64,000 bases of DNA from Robertkochia flava (GTDB lineage: Bacteria > Bacteroidota > Bacteroidia > Flavobacteriales > Flavobacteriaceae). The stretch lies in NCBI RefSeq assembly GCF_020166515.1, contig NZ_JAINZT010000004.1:245225-309224 (forward strand), given 5' to 3'. How positions within the stretch are numbered: the first letter of the stretch is position 1; every line of letters begins with the position of its first letter. Below, in pieces: positions 18,346 to 27,599 of this stretch. The translations under genes and the position numbers were made by a program. The notes beneath the pieces were generated by a model, which saw only the letters and a program-made list of their open reading frames with translations, ran no database searches and was not told where the DNA came from.

Positions 18346-20106
18346 TCAGGAGTTTTCTTTTTCTGACAATTGGGTTAAGTAAAGTTCCTTATAATACCCT
18401 TCCTGGCTTATTAATTGATTGTGAGAACCTTGTTGTATGATATGGCCCTCGTCGAGTACGATAATTTTATCTGCATTTTTTGCCGAAGAGATCCTGTGGC
18501 TAACAATTATGGTGGTGGTACGGTCTGCCACCTCTTTTAAATTGCCCAGAATTTCCTCTTCTGTTTCGGTATCTACAGCAGACAGGCAGTCGTCAAAAAG
18601 ATAGATTTTCGGATCTTTGATCAGGGCTCTGGCTATAGATACCCGTTGTTTTTGTCCGCCACTCAGGGTAATACCCCTTTCGCCCAGGATGGTGTCATAG
18701 CCTTTGCTGAACCCTGCAATGTTCATGTGTACGGCAGCCTGTTTTGCTGCCCCTACAATCTCTTCTTTGGAGGCGTCTGCCTTTCCGAATCGGATGTTGT
18801 TACCGATGGTGTCTGAGAATAAAAAGGCATCCTGGGGTACGGCTCCGATGTTTTTACGCAGGGATTCCAGGTTAAAAGTTTCAATGGGTTGGTCGTCTAT
18901 GCGAATCTCCCCGGAAGTTACATCATACAACCTGGCGATCAGTTCGAGAATGGTCGATTTTCCCGCCCCTGTTTTTCCGATAATGGCCAGGGTCTCCCCG
19001 GATTCTATTTTAAAACTGATATTTTTAAGGGCTGTGATGTTGGTGTCGTCATAGGTGAAGCTCACATTGTCGAATTCGATCTTCCCGCGGATGTCTTTTT
19101 CCGGAACCTGTGGACTTTTGATCTCCGGATCTTCGTTGAGAAATTCATTGATCCTTTTCTGGGATGCTTCCGCCATTTGTACGATAGAGGTTACCCAGCC
19201 AACGGTGGCCACAGGCCAGGTGAGCATGTTCACGTAAATGATGAACTTCAGGATGACCCCGGTGGTGGCGATCTCACCATTGATGTATTGAATACCTCCC
19301 ATATAGATCACGAAGAGGTTACTAATTCCGATAAGGAGGATCATGAGTGGAAAGAACCATGAATTCACACTGGCCAGGGCCATACTGGTCTGTTTGCCCT
19401 GGTTGGCCAGTTGTTTCCATTGTCCGTTCACGCTGGCTTCGATACCATAGGCCTTGATCACAGAGATCCCTGAAAAGGTCTCCTGTGTAAAGGTGGAGAG
19501 CTCAGAGAGGAATTCCTGGACCTTGGTACTCCTCATATGAATGATCCGGCTGATCCGGTATATGAGTATCGACAGTATCGGAAGAGGAATCAGGGTGTAA
19601 AGGGCGAGTTTCGGTGCGGTATAGAACATCAGCGGAATAACACATACAAACAGGGTAAGGGTCTGAATGCTGTACATCAGGGCAGGACCGCCGTACATAC
19701 GCACTTTTCCCACATCCTCGCTAATGCGGTTCATTAAATCCCCGGTACGGTTCTTTTTGTAAAAGTTCAGGCTTAGCCGTTCGTATTGATCGAACACCTC
19801 GTTCTTCATATCGAATTCGATATACCGTGAAACATTAATGATGGTTTGTCGCATCAAAAAGGTGAACAGGGCCGAAAGAGCCGCCGATGCAATAATGATA
19901 ATAATGTTCTTTAAAAGAATGGATTTAATGCTTTCGATGTCTGTAGCCCCTTCCAGAAGGTAGGGCTCGATCGCATCAACAGAGTACTGAATGTACTCCG
20001 GCATGACCAGGGAAAAGACCCTGGCTATGATCGTGATTACCACGCCGATAAGGAGTTTCCATTTATATTTCTTAAAGAATTTGTTAATATATCGAAGTTC
20101 TTTCAT
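18346..20106 (-). CDS. MsbA-like ABC exporter (fused membrane and ATPase domains)
   Basis: The 586-residue half-transporter has six membrane helices in residues about 15-310 and an ATPase domain from about 345. Walker A reads IGKTGAGKSTIL (about residue 372); the signature is LSGGQKQR; Walker B IYLFDDCLSAVDTETE has Asp where the catalytic Glu normally stands (FDDCLS); the switch His is in IIVSHRIS. It would work as a homodimer or heterodimer in the inner membrane to export lipid or drug. The Walker B Asp suggests a degenerate site or a heterodimer partner encoded elsewhere. The substrate is unknown. Confidence 0.9.
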   Translation of the reverse strand: MKELRYINKFFKKYKWKLLIGVVITIIARVFSLVMPEYIQYSVDAIEPYLLEGATDIESIKSILLKNIIIIIASAALSALFTFLMRQTIINVSRYIEFDMKNEVFDQYERLSLNFYKKNRTGDLMNRISEDVGKVRMYGGPALMYSIQTLTLFVCVIPLMFYTAPKLALYTLIPLPILSILIYRISRIIHMRSTKVQEFLSELSTFTQETFSGISVIKAYGIEASVNGQWKQLANQGKQTSMALASVNSWFFPLMILLIGISNLFVIYMGGIQYINGEIATTGVILKFIIYVNMLTWPVATVGWVTSIVQMAEASQKRINEFLNEDPEIKSPQVPEKDIRGKIEFDNVSFTYDDTNITALKNISFKIESGETLAIIGKTGAGKSTILELIARLYDVTSGEIRIDDQPIETFNLESLRKNIGAVPQDAFLFSDTIGNNIRFGKADASKEEIVGAAKQAAVHMNIAGFSKGYDTILGERGITLSGGQKQRVSIARALIKDPKIYLFDDCLSAVDTETEEEILGNLKEVADRTTTIIVSHRISSAKNADKIIVLDEGHIIQQGSHNQLISQEGYYKELYLTQLSEKENS

Positions 20107-20246
20107 AGCAATATTGGAAAAAATTCAAAACTGATAATAATTCAATACAGGGGCCCTGAGGGGTTTTTATATTGAATAATCCTTTATTTTTGTACTTATT
20201 TTTTGATAATATCTAAATTCAAAACAAACCAAACTCTAATAATAAG

Positions 20247-21350
20247 ATGGTTTCAGATGTAATAGCTTCGGCTGAAATTAAAAAAGTTGACCCGGTATTT
20301 GGTCAGCTTTCTTTTAATGATCATGAACAGGTTGTTTTTTGCCAGGACAAAGATACAGGTTTAAAGGCAATAATTGGTATTCATAACACTGTTCTCGGGC
20401 CGGCATTGGGCGGAACCCGCATGTGGAATTATGCCAGTGAATGGGAAGCGCTGAACGATGTGCTGCGACTCTCACGGGGGATGACCTATAAATCGGCGAT
20501 CACCGGACTTAATCTTGGTGGTGGGAAGGCCGTTATAATAGGGGATGCCAGAACTCAGAAAACACCGGAGCTGATGCGAAGGTTCGGGGAGTTTGTGCAT
20601 TCACTTAGCGGGAAATATATCACCGCTGAAGATGTGGGAATGGAAACTTCTGATATGGATACGGTGCGGGAAGTAACGCCTTTTGTTACCGGGATCTCAG
20701 AAGATAAGGGGGGTGCCGGAAACCCTTCTCCTATCACTGCCTATGGGGTGTTTATGGGGATGAAGGCAGCGGCCAGGTACCAGTTCGGAGACGACAGTCT
20801 TGAAGATAAGAAGGTGCTGGTACAAGGTGTAGGTCACGTTGGGGAGACCCTGGTAGAGTACCTTACCAATGAAGGTGCCCGGGTCTTTATAAGTGATATC
20901 AATGAAGCGCGTCTGGAAGCCCTTCGCCTCAAATACAATGCCATTATCCTGGAAAGTAACCAGGTGTACAATGCCGATGTTGATATTTATGCGCCTTGTG
21001 CGCTCGGGGCTACCCTGAACGATGATACGATCGGGTTGCTAAAGGCTAAAATCGTAGCCGGGGCAGCAAACAACCAGCTGGCCGACGAGCTGCGCCACGG
21101 ACAGATGCTCAAGGACAGGGGCATTGCCTATGCGCCAGATTTCCTTATCAATGCCGGAGGTATCATCAACGTATATGCCGAGCTGGAAGGATACGGGAAG
21201 CATGAGATCATGAGAAAAACTGAAAATATTTTCAATACTACGCTGGATATCTTTGCGCATTCTGAAAATAATGGATGTACCACTCATCAGTCTGCCCTGC
21301 GTATTGCTCAGGAGCGTATTGATAACAGAAAAATGGAAGCTAAAAAATAA
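20247..21350 (+). CDS. Leucine (Glu/Leu/Phe/Val-type) dehydrogenase
   Basis: The 367-residue enzyme reversibly deaminates branched-chain amino acids with NAD. The catalytic region MTYKSAITGLNLGGGKAVI holds the substrate Lys residues, and VLVQGVGHVGETLVEYL is the NAD-binding Gly motif. Length (about 365) and the insert-free dehydrogenase domain fit leucine dehydrogenase better than glutamate dehydrogenase. A TATTTTTG -7-like box lies at 20185-20192. HMG-CoA lyase at 27.6 kb belongs to the same leucine-degradation route, though it is not linked in an operon. A terminator follows. Confidence 0.9.
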   Translation: MVSDVIASAEIKKVDPVFGQLSFNDHEQVVFCQDKDTGLKAIIGIHNTVLGPALGGTRMWNYASEWEALNDVLRLSRGMTYKSAITGLNLGGGKAVIIGDARTQKTPELMRRFGEFVHSLSGKYITAEDVGMETSDMDTVREVTPFVTGISEDKGGAGNPSPITAYGVFMGMKAAARYQFGDDSLEDKKVLVQGVGHVGETLVEYLTNEGARVFISDINEARLEALRLKYNAIILESNQVYNADVDIYAPCALGATLNDDTIGLLKAKIVAGAANNQLADELRHGQMLKDRGIAYAPDFLINAGGIINVYAELEGYGKHEIMRKTENIFNTTLDIFAHSENNGCTTHQSALRIAQERIDNRKMEAKK

Positions 21351-21382
21351 GGACGGGTTTCTAAAATAGTTTTATTTTTGCA

Positions 21383-21418
21383 AGGCGAAAGTTGAAAATA
21401 ACTTTCGCCTTTATTTTT
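21383..21418 (+). terminator. Rho-independent terminator after the leucine dehydrogenase gene
   Basis: AGGCGAAAGTT (21383-21393) pairs perfectly with AACTTTCGCCT (21400-21410), followed by TTATTTTT. Confidence 0.9.
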
Positions 21419-21441
21419 CAATATTATAAGTTCTTTTAAGC

Positions 21442-22383
21442 ATGTTAACAAGGAGACACATCAGGGTGAAGGTAATGCAGTCGATTTATGCTTTTATTCA
21501 ATCCCAAAATTCTGATCTGAAGAAAGAAGAGAAATTTTTGAATGCCAGTATGGAGAACATGTACGGACTTTACCTCTATCTCCTGGGGCTCCTTAAAGAG
21601 ATTCAGGCGCATTCTGAAGAGCAACTGCAGCTTTCTCAAAAAAAGTACCTGGCCACCAATGAGGACCGGAATCCCAACCGAAAATTTGTAGAAAACAGGT
21701 TGCTGAAAACCCTGAGTGAGAACGAAGCGCTTGCGGAAAAGCTCAAGAACCGGGGCCTGAGTTGGGAGCTTGAAGACGAATATGTGAAGATCCTCTGGAA
21801 GGCGATCCGCGAAAGTGAACTTTTCAAGGAATATATGAGTTCCGGAAAAAGTGATTTTGAAGAGGATAAACGTTTTATACACGATATCTACCAGGAGATC
21901 ATTGCGCCTAATGACAAGCTTTTCGAGCACCTGGAAGATAAAAAACTCACCTGGGTAGACGACCTTCCTCTGGTAAACACCCTGATCCTGAAGATGATCA
22001 AAAAGTGGAAGGCCAACGCCCCTGAAGACTATTTTCAGCCGCCTTTATATAAGGATGAGGATGATATGGATTTTGCAAGAGATCTGTTTCGTAAGACCAT
22101 CCTGAATGATGAGAGCATCCAGCAGGAAATTGAAGGGAAAACCCCCAACTGGGATACCGAGCGTATTGCAGAAATGGATAGCATCTTGCTGAAGATGGCC
22201 ATCTGTGAATTTCTCAAATTCCCATCTATTCCGGTAAAGGTTACCATTAATGAGTACCTGGAGATCGCCAAGGAATATTCTACACCAAAAAGCAGCATCT
22301 TTATTAACGGGATCCTCGACAAACTGGTCAAGGAGTACCAGGCCAATAATTCTTTAAATAAGGTTGGACGCGGCTTGATGTAA
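21442..22383 (+). CDS. nusB: Transcription antitermination factor NusB (long Bacteroidota form)
   Basis: The 313-residue protein is about twice the usual 140-160 residues. The NusB fold is split: the N-terminal MLTRRHIRVKVMQSIYAFIQ is the first NusB helix, and the C-terminal part (residues about 225-300) holds DTERIAEMDSILLKMAICEF and KVTINEYLEIAKEYSTPKSS, the conserved core. The long charged middle segment is typical of Bacteroidetes. NusB with NusE binds boxA RNA and supports rRNA antitermination. It is followed by a DUF1573 lipoprotein and yajC in a plus-strand series, an order often seen in the group. Confidence 0.93.
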   Translation: MLTRRHIRVKVMQSIYAFIQSQNSDLKKEEKFLNASMENMYGLYLYLLGLLKEIQAHSEEQLQLSQKKYLATNEDRNPNRKFVENRLLKTLSENEALAEKLKNRGLSWELEDEYVKILWKAIRESELFKEYMSSGKSDFEEDKRFIHDIYQEIIAPNDKLFEHLEDKKLTWVDDLPLVNTLILKMIKKWKANAPEDYFQPPLYKDEDDMDFARDLFRKTILNDESIQQEIEGKTPNWDTERIAEMDSILLKMAICEFLKFPSIPVKVTINEYLEIAKEYSTPKSSIFINGILDKLVKEYQANNSLNKVGRGLM

Positions 22384-22486
22384 TAAAATATTTCTTTACA
22401 TTTGACTTTTTAAGCAATTTATTAACTCAGGAATTACCCGAAATCCGGGTGATGACAACATTCAATACACTCAAATCAAAACGATT

Positions 22487-22954
22487 ATGAAAAGAGCAAT
22501 TTTACTCTCGGGAGTTGTAGCATTCTTAGCTTTTACTTCTTGTAAAGAAGATGCTTCATCAAAGGTGAAAAGTGAAAATGTGGAAATGGCCCAGCAACGC
22601 GACGAGGCGGCTTCCAAGGTTCCGGAAATGACCTTTGAGCAAACCGAACACGATTTTGGCGAAATAGTACAGGGTACTCCTGTGGAAAAGGTATTTACCT
22701 TTACCAATACCGGAGACGCCCCTTTGATCATCACAAATGCAAGCAGCAGCTGTGGGTGTACCATTCCTAAATATCCGGAAAACGAGCCTATCGCTCCGGG
22801 AGAATCAGGAGAGATCCTGGTGAAGTTTAACGGAAGCGGAATGAATGCGGTTTCTAAAACCGTAAGGCTTATTACCAACACCGAAAAAGGAACCGAGCAA
22901 CTCAGGATCAAGGCTTTCGTAACGCCTAAGGATGCTGCCCAGCCGGATGCTTAA
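22487..22954 (+). CDS. DUF1573-domain lipoprotein
   Basis: The 155-residue protein has a lipoprotein signal (MKRAILLSGVVAFLAFTSC, lipid-acceptor Cys19). The DUF1573 Ig-like domain (residues about 50-145) contains EHDFGEIVQGTPVEKVFTFT, SSSCGCTIPKYP and ITNTEKGTEQL. Proteins of this type are envelope-attached and of unknown exact function. The gene ends 24 bp before yajC, implying co-transcription. Confidence 0.9.
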   Translation: MKRAILLSGVVAFLAFTSCKEDASSKVKSENVEMAQQRDEAASKVPEMTFEQTEHDFGEIVQGTPVEKVFTFTNTGDAPLIITNASSSCGCTIPKYPENEPIAPGESGEILVKFNGSGMNAVSKTVRLITNTEKGTEQLRIKAFVTPKDAAQPDA

Positions 22955-22978
22955 TTATAAATCATTTTAAAACACTAA

Positions 22979-23269
22979 ATGGAGGCACTAAATCAATTTG
23001 CTCCTTTTATTCTGATCTTTGCGGTAATGTATTTCTTTATGATCCGTCCGCAGATCAAAAAACAAAAACAGGAGAAAAAATTTGCACAGGAATTAAAAAA
23101 GGGAGACCGGGTAATCACCAAGAGCGGACTGCACGGGAAAATCGTAGACCTTGGGGAAGATGATACCTGTATTATCGAAACCATGGCCGGGAAAATGAAG
23201 TTTGAACGATCTGCTCTGTCTCTGGAGCTTTCGCAAAAACTGAACCCAGCGGCTCCCAAAAAGAAATAA
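22979..23269 (+). CDS. yajC: Preprotein translocase subunit YajC
   Basis: The 96-residue protein has one N-terminal membrane helix (FAPFILIFAVMYFFMIRPQI) ending in the family RPQ motif. A basic cytoplasmic domain follows with KKGDRVITKSGLHGKIVDLG. YajC is the accessory subunit of SecDF-YajC, which assists Sec-dependent export. Length is standard. It is the last gene before a strong bidirectional terminator. Confidence 0.96.
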   Translation: MEALNQFAPFILIFAVMYFFMIRPQIKKQKQEKKFAQELKKGDRVITKSGLHGKIVDLGEDDTCIIETMAGKMKFERSALSLELSQKLNPAAPKKK

Positions 23270-23271
23270 AG

Positions 23272-23306
23272 AAAAAAGCACCGATCAAATCGGTGCTTTT
23301 TTTTTA
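23272..23306. terminator. Bidirectional terminator between yajC and the DUF1801-type gene
   Basis: GCACCGAT (23278-23285) pairs with ATCGGTGC (23289-23296), flanked by A and T runs, so it can stop transcription from both converging genes. Confidence 0.85.
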
Positions 23307-23894
23307 ACTCCTGTATTTATCGTTGAGTCCTTCTCCATTTTCAATCAATTCTTTAATCCTTTCCAGCCGCTTTAATTTGGTGGTATCCCGCCTGGCCTCG
23401 TTAATGTAGGACGAGAACTCCTTCTGTTTATAGAGAGGGAATGCCTCAAAGGCTTTTCTTAGGACTGGTGATTGCGCAAGTGCATCCTCCAGTAAAGGGG
23501 CGTTTTCTTCTGTGTGTCTGTCCCTGTTTTCGGCAGAAGCCTGCGGGCCTTCGTCTGCGAATTCAAGGGTTTCCCTTAAAAACTTTCTGAGCTGCTCCGT
23601 ATCCATCTCACTGATATCGCGAAACTTCCACTGCCTCAGGTATTTCGTTTTTCCTTGTTGGGTATTCTCCAGTACTCCCGATGCATCCTGAAGACGGTGA
23701 CCTTCATAGAACCATAAGGAGAAGTGATGCTTAAAGGCAGCCATTCCTAAACAATTACGCCCATTAGCCATATAAACCGGAATATTCCATTTTATGTGTT
23801 CTTCAAAAGGGAATTCCAGGATCACAGTGCGCAATTGTTCCAGTCCGGTTTTCCACACGGTATGGGAAGCTATGTAGCTGCTCACCGGGTCCAT
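23304..23894 (-). CDS. YdeI/DUF1801-family protein
   Basis: The 196-residue protein resembles the YdeI/OmpD-associated family. The DUF1801 core at residues about 15-115 includes HIKWNIPVYMANGRNCLGMA and FKHHFSLWFYEG. The C-terminal segment PLYKQKEFSSYINEARRDTT is the YdeI hallmark. Function is unclear; homologues have been linked to polymyxin resistance in Salmonella, which may not apply here. It begins 3 bp after the pepT stop, so the two are translationally close and co-transcribed. Confidence 0.83.
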   Translation of the reverse strand: MDPVSSYIASHTVWKTGLEQLRTVILEFPFEEHIKWNIPVYMANGRNCLGMAAFKHHFSLWFYEGHRLQDASGVLENTQQGKTKYLRQWKFRDISEMDTEQLRKFLRETLEFADEGPQASAENRDRHTEENAPLLEDALAQSPVLRKAFEAFPLYKQKEFSSYINEARRDTTKLKRLERIKELIENGEGLNDKYRS

Positions 23895-23897
23895 GGT

Positions 23898-25133
23898 CTA
23901 TCGGTTCTGGTATTGTTCTGCTGTAAGGCTGGCAATTTTCACGATCACTTCGGTCGCTTTTTCCATACTTTCAACTGGTACGTACTCAAAAGGTCCGTGA
24001 AAGTTGTGACCTCCGGCAAAAATATTCGGACATGGTAGTCCCATATACGACAATTGTGAGCCATCTGTTCCGCCGCGAATAGGCTTAATAATGGGCTGGA
24101 TCTTCAGTGCCCTCATGGCCTGTTCGGCAATTTCAACGATATGTTTTACGGGCTCAACCTTTTCTCTCATATTGTAATACTGGTCTTTGATCTCCAGGCT
24201 TGCAACCGCACCGTATTTGGAGTTCATGTCGCTAACGATCTTTTCCAGCAAAGCTTTACGGGCTTCAAATTTGTCTCGGTCGTGGTCGCGGATAATCCCC
24301 TTGATCTCGGTATGCTCAATGTCACCTTTAATGTCGGGGAAATGGAAAAAGCCCTCGCGTCCGCTGGTATGCTGAGGAACTTCCCTTGGGGGCAGGAGGC
24401 TGAGGAATTCTGTAGCAAAAAGCACGGAATTTTTCATTTTGCCTTTGGCATAACCGGGGTGTACGCTTTTACCTTTAAACCTGACCACTGCCGAAGCAGC
24501 ATTGAAGTTCTCAAATTCCAGTTCCCCGATCTGCGACCCGTCCATAGTGTAAGCCCATTCGGCTCCAAATTTCTTGACATCAAATTTATGGGCACCTCTT
24601 CCGATCTCTTCGTCGGGGGTGAACCCTACGCGAATTTTCCCATGCTTTATTTCAGGGTTCGCGATCAGGTATTCCATGGCGGTCATGATCTCGGCGATCC
24701 CGGCCTTATCATCTGCTCCAAGTAAGGTAGTTCCATCTGTGGTGATCAGGGTTTGCCCTTTGTAGAGATTTAAGTCCTCAAAGTATTCCGGAGAAAGCAC
24801 CATATTTTTCGCTTCATTCAGTACGATGTCTTTGCCGTCATAATTCTCAATGATCTGCGGATTTACATTGGTTCCTGAATAGTCCGGAGTGGTGTCAAAA
24901 TGGGCGATGAAACCGATCACGGGAACCTCGTGATCTAAATTAGACGGAAGGGTGGCCATGATGTAGGCGTTTTCATCGATAGATACTTCTTCCATGCCTA
25001 TCTCCCGAAGTTCTTCCACCAGTTTATGGGCCAGGTCCCATTGCTTTTTGGTGCTCGGGGTAGTGGGCGAATCCGGGTCGCTTTGGGTGTCTACGGTGAT
25101 ATAGCTTATAAATCGGTCCTTTATATTTTTCAT
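23898..25133 (-). CDS. pepT: Peptidase T (tripeptide aminopeptidase)
   Basis: The 411-residue M20 metallopeptidase removes N-terminal residues from tripeptides in the cytoplasm. Zinc-site motifs are [28 protein letters not shown] and [16 protein letters not shown], with a late His in [12 protein letters not shown]. The ATG at 25131-25133 ([17 protein letters not shown]) aligns with family starts; an upstream in-frame ATG would add six residues. It is the first gene of a two-gene minus-strand unit with the DUF1801-type gene. Confidence 0.95.
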   Translation of the reverse strand: MKNIKDRFISYITVDTQSDPDSPTTPSTKKQWDLAHKLVEELREIGMEEVSIDENAYIMATLPSNLDHEVPVIGFIAHFDTTPDYSGTNVNPQIIENYDGKDIVLNEAKNMVLSPEYFEDLNLYKGQTLITTDGTTLLGADDKAGIAEIMTAMEYLIANPEIKHGKIRVGFTPDEEIGRGAHKFDVKKFGAEWAYTMDGSQIGELEFENFNAASAVVRFKGKSVHPGYAKGKMKNSVLFATEFLSLLPPREVPQHTSGREGFFHFPDIKGDIEHTEIKGIIRDHDRDKFEARKALLEKIVSDMNSKYGAVASLEIKDQYYNMREKVEPVKHIVEIAEQAMRALKIQPIIKPIRGGTDGSQLSYMGLPCPNIFAGGHNFHGPFEYVPVESMEKATEVIVKIASLTAEQYQNR

Positions 25134-25221
25134 CGAAATAATTTTTATCAAAAATACTATTTCGGTCGCATTTCCGGGTTCATATTCCTTTAAATTACTT
25201 CCTTATGTAGGAGGTTTCAAT

Positions 25222-25229
25222 TATTTTTG
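25222..25229 (+). promoter_or_regulatory. Probable -7 element of the pyrD promoter
   Basis: TATTTTTG followed by GCCCAAACTAA lies 17 bp upstream of the pyrD ATG. No TTG is found at the expected -33 distance. GCCAAACTAA-type sequence also follows -7-like boxes near proS (4541 and 4578). Confidence 0.45.
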
Positions 25230-25246
25230 CCCAAACTAAGTTCTGC

Positions 25247-26260
25247 ATGTATAAAGCCTTAATTCGTCCGCTGTTATTTAAATTCGACCCAGAAGAGGTT
25301 CATCATTTCACTTTTAAAATGATCAAAACCCTGCACGGTATTCCCGGGGTGGCTTCCCTGATCAGGGGGTGCTACCAGGTGCAGGATAAGCGTCTCGAAA
25401 GGGAGGTGTTCGGATTGAAGTTTAAGAATCCGGTGGGGCTCGCAGCTGGCTTCGATAAGGATGCCAGGTTGTTTAATGAATTGTCTGATTTTGGATTCGG
25501 ATTCGTGGAGATCGGTACTTTAACTCCGAAACCCCAACCGGGAAACCCCAAAAAGAGGCTGTTCCGGCTGAAGGAAGATCAGGCGGTGATCAACAGAATG
25601 GGCTTTAATAACGGGGGAGTGGATGAGGCTGTTGAGCGTCTCAAAAAGAATAAAGGCGTTCTTATAGGAGGAAACATAGGGAAGAATAAGGTAACTTCCA
25701 ATGAGGAGGCGGTTAACGATTATGTGTATGCCTTTAACGCCCTTTTTGATCATGTCGATTATTTCGTGGTCAATGTGAGTTCTCCCAATACGCCCAACCT
25801 CAGGGCGCTTCAGGATAAAGCCCCCCTTACGGCCCTGCTTAAGACCCTGCAGGAGTTGAATAAGAAAAAGGAACAGCCCAAACCTGTGCTCCTTAAGATA
25901 GCCCCGGATCTTAGTGACGAGCAGTTGCTCGATATCATTGATATTGTAAAGGAAACGGGCATTGCCGGGGTGATTGCAACCAATACCACCATCGAGAGAG
26001 AAGGCCTGAAGGATACCAATAAGGAAGAAGCCGGAGGGTTGAGCGGTAAACCCCTTACGCAACGATCGACGGAGGTGATCCGTTTTCTGGCTGAAAAGAG
26101 TGGAAAGGCATTTCCAATTATAGGGGTGGGGGGTATCCACAGTGCTCAGGATGCCCTGGATAAACTGGATGCCGGAGCAGACCTGGTGCAGCTCTATACC
26201 GGCTTTATCTACGAGGGCCCGGCATTGATCAAGGCTATTAACAAAAAACTCCTGGGCTGA
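25247..26260 (+). CDS. pyrD: Dihydroorotate dehydrogenase (quinone), class 2
   Basis: The 337-residue FMN enzyme oxidises dihydroorotate to orotate in pyrimidine synthesis, passing electrons to quinone at the membrane. The N-terminal helical extension ([20 protein letters not shown]) is specific to class 2. [13 protein letters not shown], the catalytic Ser region [25 protein letters not shown] and [14 protein letters not shown] are conserved. It is immediately followed by the LysE-type gene (2-bp gap), suggesting a shared transcript. Confidence 0.96.
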   Translation: MYKALIRPLLFKFDPEEVHHFTFKMIKTLHGIPGVASLIRGCYQVQDKRLEREVFGLKFKNPVGLAAGFDKDARLFNELSDFGFGFVEIGTLTPKPQPGNPKKRLFRLKEDQAVINRMGFNNGGVDEAVERLKKNKGVLIGGNIGKNKVTSNEEAVNDYVYAFNALFDHVDYFVVNVSSPNTPNLRALQDKAPLTALLKTLQELNKKKEQPKPVLLKIAPDLSDEQLLDIIDIVKETGIAGVIATNTTIEREGLKDTNKEEAGGLSGKPLTQRSTEVIRFLAEKSGKAFPIIGVGGIHSAQDALDKLDAGADLVQLYTGFIYEGPALIKAINKKLLG

Positions 26261-26262
26261 TT

Positions 26263-26889
26263 TTGAATGCTGAGATCCTCTATGCTTTCATGCTTTCTTC
26301 GGCTGTACTGGCCCTTTCGCCCGGACCGGACAATATATATGTGCTGCTTCAAAGCCTGGTGCATGGTGTAAAATTCGGCCTGGCTACCGTTGCCGGTCTT
26401 ATGACCGGATGCCTGGTGCATACCAGCCTGGTGGCTTTTGGGGTCTCTGCGCTTATCAGGGAAAGTCCGTGGCTCTTTATGGCTGTAAAGATCTTTGGAG
26501 CCTGCTATTTGTTCTACCTGGCCTTTATGGTTTTTAAAAGCGATGGCTCCATAAAACTGGAGACCGGAGGCGTGGCTAAAAAATCTACCGGGGCATTATA
26601 TGTGCAGGGTTTTTTTATGAATGTGCTTAATCCGAAGGTTTCCATTTTCTTTCTGGCTTTTTTTCCGGGATTCCTTTTCAGCGATTCCATAGATACCGTC
26701 TGGCAGTTTTATATCCTTGGCGCACTCTTTATTCTCGTGTCTTCGATCGTGTTCTCTTCCATAGCTTTACTGGCAGGTAAAATCTCAGGGTATTTGCGGA
26801 ATCATAAGAATAGCGGAATGGTGTTTAAATGGGTGCAGATCGTGGTGTTTGTACTGATCGGAGTCTTTATTCTGCTATCAGAAAATTAG
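26263..26889 (+). CDS. LysE/RhtB-family amino-acid exporter
   Basis: The 208-residue protein has five to six hydrophobic helices and the family motif LALSPGPDNIYVLLQ at residues about 17-31. Later FFMNVLNPKVSIFFLAFFPG is also typical. The reading frame begins with TTG at 26263, 2 bp after pyrD, since the nearby ATG at 26267 is out of frame; the next in-frame ATG (26290) would cut into the first helix. The TTG start is therefore preferred. It would export amino acids or metabolites; the substrate is not predictable. Confidence 0.87.
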   Translation: MNAEILYAFMLSSAVLALSPGPDNIYVLLQSLVHGVKFGLATVAGLMTGCLVHTSLVAFGVSALIRESPWLFMAVKIFGACYLFYLAFMVFKSDGSIKLETGGVAKKSTGALYVQGFFMNVLNPKVSIFFLAFFPGFLFSDSIDTVWQFYILGALFILVSSIVFSSIALLAGKISGYLRNHKNSGMVFKWVQIVVFVLIGVFILLSEN

Positions 26890-26920
26890 TTGTTTATAGG
26901 TAGGAGGTTCGCTATCTTTG
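26890..26920 (+). promoter_or_regulatory. Promoter for the HAD phosphatase/HMG-CoA lyase pair
   Basis: TTG at 26890-26892 lies 20 bp before TATCTTTG at 26913-26920, fitting the Bacteroidota -33/-7 consensus. The start codon at 26943 follows by 22 bp. Confidence 0.65.
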
Positions 26921-26942
26921 GAGGAATCTCGAAGCCGTTTTT

Positions 26943-27599
26943 ATGAACAGATTTCTCATCTTTGATATGGATGGGGTGCTCATTAACAGTGAGCCCTTTC
27001 ACAAGGAAGTACTCGAAGAAGTGTTCAGGAGAAAAGGGTTGTCTATGGATGACTCCTATTACAACAGCCTTGTGGGAATGTCCAATAAGGCGATCTGGCT
27101 CAAGGCTAAAGATGATTTCTCCTTGTCGCCCGATATTGCGGATCTCATGAAATTTCACCAGGACCTGTTTTTTGACATGCTTGAAGACAGGCACATTCCG
27201 CAGCCCGAAGGTATGCCGGAACTGCTGGAGCGTATCAGGAAGCTTGGGGTGCGATGCTCCCTGGCTTCATCCTCCCCGATGAAGCTTATAGATGTGTTCG
27301 TGGATCGGATGGGCATTGCACCCCTGCTGGATCACAAGGTCAGTGGTGAATCCCTCCCGCGTAGCAAGCCATTTCCTGATATCTTTCTAAAGGTGAGTGC
27401 ACTTTACGGGGTTCCTCCGGAGAAGTTCTGGGTGATAGAAGACAGTGCACATGGCGTGGAGGCGGCAGTTGCTGCAGGAATGCAATGTATAGGGTACAGG
27501 AATCCGTTTTCAGGGAATCAGAACCTGGAGAAGGCACATATGGAGATCGTGCACTTTGATGAACTAAATGATACGGTACTGCAGAAGCTATGGAAATGA
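26943..27599 (+). CDS. HAD-superfamily sugar-phosphatase / beta-phosphoglucomutase-like protein
   Basis: The 218-residue protein has the HAD core with a helical cap. Motif I is FDMDGVLINSEPFH (nucleophile Asp and general acid Asp), motif II SLASSSPM, motif III Lys in LPRSKPFPDIF, and motif IV VIEDSAHGVEAAVAAGM. These place it with the beta-phosphoglucomutase/DOG-phosphatase subgroup. It overlaps the next gene by 10 bp, so the two are translationally coupled. The substrate cannot be assigned. Confidence 0.9.
   Translation: MNRFLIFDMDGVLINSEPFHKEVLEEVFRRKGLSMDDSYYNSLVGMSNKAIWLKAKDDFSLSPDIADLMKFHQDLFFDMLEDRHIPQPEGMPELLERIRKLGVRCSLASSSPMKLIDVFVDRMGIAPLLDHKVSGESLPRSKPFPDIFLKVSALYGVPPEKFWVIEDSAHGVEAAVAAGMQCIGYRNPFSGNQNLEKAHMEIVHFDELNDTVLQKLWK

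Noticed and set aside
21373..21380. Promoter -7 box (TATTTTTG) for nusB
   Set aside because: It abuts the leucine dehydrogenase terminator and has no TTG at the proper distance.
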